From NCBI RefSeq assembly GCF_910594005.1, contig NW_025316728.1, positions 330,765 to 394,764 of the forward strand: a DNA stretch of 64,000 nt. The letters run 5' to 3'. A model generated the notes under the pieces. It was not told where the DNA came from, made no database searches, and saw nothing but the letters and a program-made list of their open reading frames with translations. Position 1 is the stretch's first letter, and each line of letters begins with the position of its first letter. This DNA comes from Cervus elaphus (taxonomy: Eukaryota; Chordata; Mammalia; Artiodactyla; Cervidae). This document shows positions 61,089-64,000 of the stretch, piece by piece. Position numbers and translations under genes: made by a program.

Positions 61089-63162
61089 CACAGCTTTTCA
61101 TGCTCCTGATCTTTCTTTCTTTCTTGTTTTTTTTTTTTTTTGCTTCTCGCATTTTTCACACCTTTTCATGCTCCTGGTCTTTTTTTTTTTTTTTTTGCTC
61201 CTCGAATTTTTCACACCTTTTCATGCTCCTCGCATTTTTCACACCTCTTCATGCTCCTCACATTTTTCACAACTTTTCATGCTCCTCGCATTTTTCACAC
61301 CTTTTCATGCTCCTTGCATTTTTTCACACCTTTTCATGCTCCTGGTCTTTCTTTTTTTTTTTTTGCTCCTCGAATTTTTCACACCTTTTCATGCTCCTCG
61401 CATTTTTCACATCTCTTCATGCTCCTTGCATTTTTCACAACTTTTCATGCTCGTCGCATTTTTCACACCTTTTCATGCTCCTGGTCTTTCTTTTTTTTTT
61501 TTTTTTGCTCCCCACATTTTTCACACCTTTTCATGATCCTGGTCTTTCTTTTTTTTTTTTTGCTCCTCGCATTTTTCACACCTTTTCATGCTCCTGGTCT
61601 TTTTTTTTCTTTTGCTCCTCGAATTTTTCACACCTTTTCATGCTCCTGGTCTTTCTTTCTTTCTTTTTTTTTTTTTTTTCTCCTCGCATTTTTCACACCT
61701 TTTCATGCTCCTGGTCTTTCTTTTTTTTTTTTGCTCCTCGAATTTTTCACACCTTTTCATGCTAATGGTCTTTCTTTTTTTTTTTTTTTTTTTTGCTCCT
61801 CGCATTTTTCACACCTTTTCATGCTCCTGGTCTTTTTTTTTTTTTTTTTTTGCTCCTCGCATTTTTCACACCTCTTCATGCTCCTCGCATTTTTCACAAC
61901 TTTTCATGCTCGTCGCATTTTTCACACCTTTTCATGCTCCTGGTCTTTCTTTTTTTTTTTTTGCCCCTCGCATTTTTCACACCTTTTCATGCTCCTGGTC
62001 TTTTTTTTTTTTTTTTTGCTCCTCGAATTTTTCCCACCTTTTCATGCTCCTCGCCTTTTTCACCCCTTTTCATGCTCCTGGTCTTTCTTTTTTTTTTTTT
62101 GCTCCTCGCATTTTTCACACCCTTTTCATGCTCCTGGTCTTTTTTTTTTTTTTTTTGCTCCTCGAATTTTTCACACCTTTTCATGCTCCTCGCATTTTTC
62201 ACACCTCTTCATGCTCCTCACATTTTTCACAACTTTTCATGCTCCTCGCATTTTTCACACCTTTTCATGCTCCTTGCATTTTTCACACCTTTTCATGCTC
62301 CTGGTCTTTCTTTTTTTTTTTTTGCTCCTCGCATTTTTCACACCTTTTCATGCTCCTAGTCTATCTTTTTTTTTTTTTGCTCCTCGCATTTTTCACACCT
62401 TTTCATGTTCCTGGTCTTTTTTTTTTTTTTTTTCCTCGCATTTTTCACACCTTTTCATGCTCCTCGCATTTTTCACACCTTTTCATGCTCCTGGTCTTTC
62501 TTTCTTTCTTTTTTTTTTTTTTTTTGCTCCTCGCATTTTTCACACCTTTTCATGCTCCTGGTCTTTTTTTTTTTTTTTTTTGCTCCTCGAATTTTTCACA
62601 CCTTTTCATGCTCCTCGCATTTTTCACACCTCTTCATGCTCCTCACATTTTTCACAACTTTTCATGCTCCTCGCATTTTTCACACCTTTTCATGCTCCTT
62701 GCATTTTTCACACCTTTTCATGCTCCTGGTCTTTCTTTTTTTTTTTTTGCTCCTCCCATTTTTCACACCTTTTCATGCTTCTGGTCTTTTTTTTTTTTTT
62801 TTTTTTTTTTTGCTCCTCGCATTTTTCACACCTTTTCATGCTCCTGGTTTTTTTTTTTTTTTGCTCCTCAAATTTTTCACACCGTTTCATGCTCCTCGCA
62901 TTTTTCACAACTTTTCATGCTCGTCGCATTTTTCACACCTTTTCATGCTCCTGGTCTTTCTTTTTTTTTTTTTGCTCCTCGCATTTTTCAAACCTTTTCA
63001 TGTTCCTGGTCTTTTTTTTTTTTTTTTTTTTTTTGCTCCTCGCATTTTTCACACCTTTTCATGCTAATGGTCTTTCTTTTTTTTTTTTGCTCCTCGCATT
63101 TTTCACACCTTTTCAGGCTCCTGGTCTTTGTTTTTTTTTTTTTTTTTTCTCCTCGCATTTTT
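61089..63162 (+). repeat. Beta HOR type b, 2,074 bp
   Basis: It matches 37383-39463 and 44233-46308. Its changes are GCATTTTTTC (about 61,317), TTTCCCACC (about 62,030), CACCCC (about 62,062), CACCCTTTTC (about 62,117), GCTCCTCCC (about 62,750) and a GCTTCTGG T unit (about 62,777). GGTCTTTG at 63123 links it to the copy ending at 46308. Confidence 0.88.
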
Positions 63163-64000
63163 CACAGCTTTTCATGCTCCTGATCTTTCTTTCTTTCTTG
63201 TTTTTTTTTTTTTGCTTCTCGCATTTTTCACACCTTTTCATGCTCCTGGTCTTTTTTTTTTTTTTTTTGCTCCTCGAATTTTTCACACCTTTTCATGCTC
63301 CTCGCATTTTTCACACCTCTTCATGCTCCTCACATTTTTCACAACTTTTCATGCTCCTCGCATTTTTCACACCTTTTCATGCTCCTTGCATTTTTCACAC
63401 CTTTTCATTCTCCTGGTCTTTCTTTTTTTTTTTTTGCTCCTCGAATTTTTCACACCTTTTCATGCTCCTCGCATTTTTCACATCTCTTCATGCTCCTTGC
63501 ATTTTTCACAACTTTTCATGCTCGTCGCATTTTTCACACCTTTTCATGCTCCTGGTCTTTCTTTTTTTTTTTTTTTTGCTCCCCACATTTTTCACACCTT
63601 TTCATGATCCTGGTCTTTCTTTTTTTTTTTTTGCTCCTCGCATTTTTCACACCTTTTCATGCTCCTGGTCTTTTTTTTTCTTTTGCTCCTCGAATTTTTC
63701 ACACCTTTTCATGCTCCTGGTCTTTCTTTCTTTCTTTTTTTTTTTTTTCTCCTCGCATTTTTCACACCTTTTCATGCTCCTGGTCTTTCTTTTTTTTTTT
63801 TGCTCCTCGAATTTTTCACACCTTTTCATGCTAATGGTCTTTCTTTTTTTTTTTTTTTTTTTTGCTCCTCGCATTTTTCACACCTTTTCATGCTCCTGGT
63901 CTTTTTTTTTTTTTTTTTTTTGCTCCTCGCATTTTTCACACCTCTTCATGCTCCTCGCATTTTTCACAACTTTTCATGCTCGTCGCATTTTTCACACCTT
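63163..64000 (+). repeat. Beta HOR type c, cut by the window end
   Basis: It begins with the marker and follows 46309-47150 through CATCTC, GCTCCCCAC, GATCC, the interrupted T unit, the TTTC-step T unit, CTAATGG (about 63,832) and the CGTCGC module. One H unit near 63,387 ends TTTTCATTC. Whether alpha or the rare module follows lies outside the window. Confidence 0.87.

Larger units (their letters stand above)
1..64000 (+). repeat. Higher-order satellite DNA array filling the window
   Basis: Every part of the window that I read resolves into two head-to-tail units: a 28-bp H unit and a T-tract unit, both beginning GCTCCT. The orientation never changes: I found no run of four or more A on the plus strand, which an inverted segment would produce in every unit. 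No unique sequence, gene, RNA gene, transposon or other satellite interrupts the array, and both window edges cut through repeat units. The H unit is 22/28 pyrimidine and 12/28 G+C. The size, organisation and uniformity fit centromeric, pericentromeric or other heterochromatic satellite DNA; which of these is an inference that the sequence alone cannot settle. I do not recognise the family by name. Confidence 0.99.
58600..64000 (+). repeat. Partial third copy of the 6.85-kb super-repeat
   Basis: Markers match those of super-repeat copy 2 at offsets of 16,850-16,863 bp: TCACAGC 42316/59179, 44233/61089 and 46309/63163, CTAATGGTG 42990/59845, CAAACTTTTTC 44060/60916 and GGTCTTTG 46270/63123. 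The a, b, c order of beta types is repeated. The copy runs into the window end and has more single-base indels than its counterpart. The left limit is approximate. Confidence 0.87.

Noticed and set aside
1..64000. CRISPR-like array of 28-bp direct repeats
   Set aside because: The repeats are contiguous or separated by low-complexity T units, with no unique spacers, no leader and no cas genes. The scale and HOR structure fit eukaryotic satellite DNA.
1..64000. Telomeric or subtelomeric repeat
   Set aside because: I saw no TTAGGG-, TTTAGGG- or TTAGG-type runs on either strand.

Overview
The whole 64 kb is one uninterrupted satellite array. I see no gene, RNA gene, transposon, CRISPR array or unique-sequence island, and the array runs off both ends, so its true length is unknown. 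The organism is a eukaryote (an inference from array size and organisation) that cannot be named from this sequence. Decay of a repeated CpG to CA and TG suggests a genome with cytosine methylation, such as a vertebrate or plant.

The array has two building blocks, always in the same orientation. The H unit is 28 bp: it starts GCTCCTCGCA, continues with five T, then TCACACC, and ends TTTTCAT. The T unit is about 24-40 bp: it starts GCTCCTGGTC and continues as a T tract, often with one or more TTTC steps. One to five H units alternate with one T unit. H variants come in a fixed order, giving recognisable modules of 140 bp (five H) and 84 bp (three H). In a 2,081-bp unit that I parsed by hand there are 47 H and 26 T units; by proportion the window holds roughly 1,400 H and 800 T units.

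Modules are assembled into higher-order repeats (HORs). One family, called beta here, is punctuated by an H unit reading TCACAGC followed by a T unit starting CCTGATC; this marker occurs 21 times, at 4225, 6530, 16950, 18879, 20810, 24085, 26017, 35462, 37383, 39464, 42316, 44233, 46309, 48977, 50762, 52503, 54289, 56256, 59179, 61089 and 63163. The usual spacing is 1.74-2.08 kb. A second family, alpha, carries other rare variants (GGTCTATC, CATCCTCC, GCTGCTCGC, GGTCTC, CACAAATC). It occurs seven times left of about 41.6 kb and once as a remnant at 47.7 kb.

Above the HOR level are tandem segmental duplications of about 0.82, 1.7-1.93, 2.53, 3.53, 5.16 and 6.85 kb, plus a partial third copy of the 6.85-kb unit displaced by 16.85 kb. 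Region by region: 1-4.2 kb is a 0.82-kb duplication plus alpha; 4.2-8.6 kb is beta with a scrambled junction; 9-15.3 kb is alpha with a 2.53-kb duplication; 15.1-19 kb is a duplicated alpha/beta chimera; 18.9-35.5 kb alternates beta and alpha; 33.2-47 kb holds two 6.85-kb units; 48.8-55.9 kb holds two 3.53-kb units; 56.3-62.2 kb is a beta region unusually rich in single-base indels; the end repeats 41.7-47.1 kb.

The plus strand is about 79% pyrimidine in H units and almost free of stop codons, so reading frames of thousands of codons appear by chance. They are not genes.
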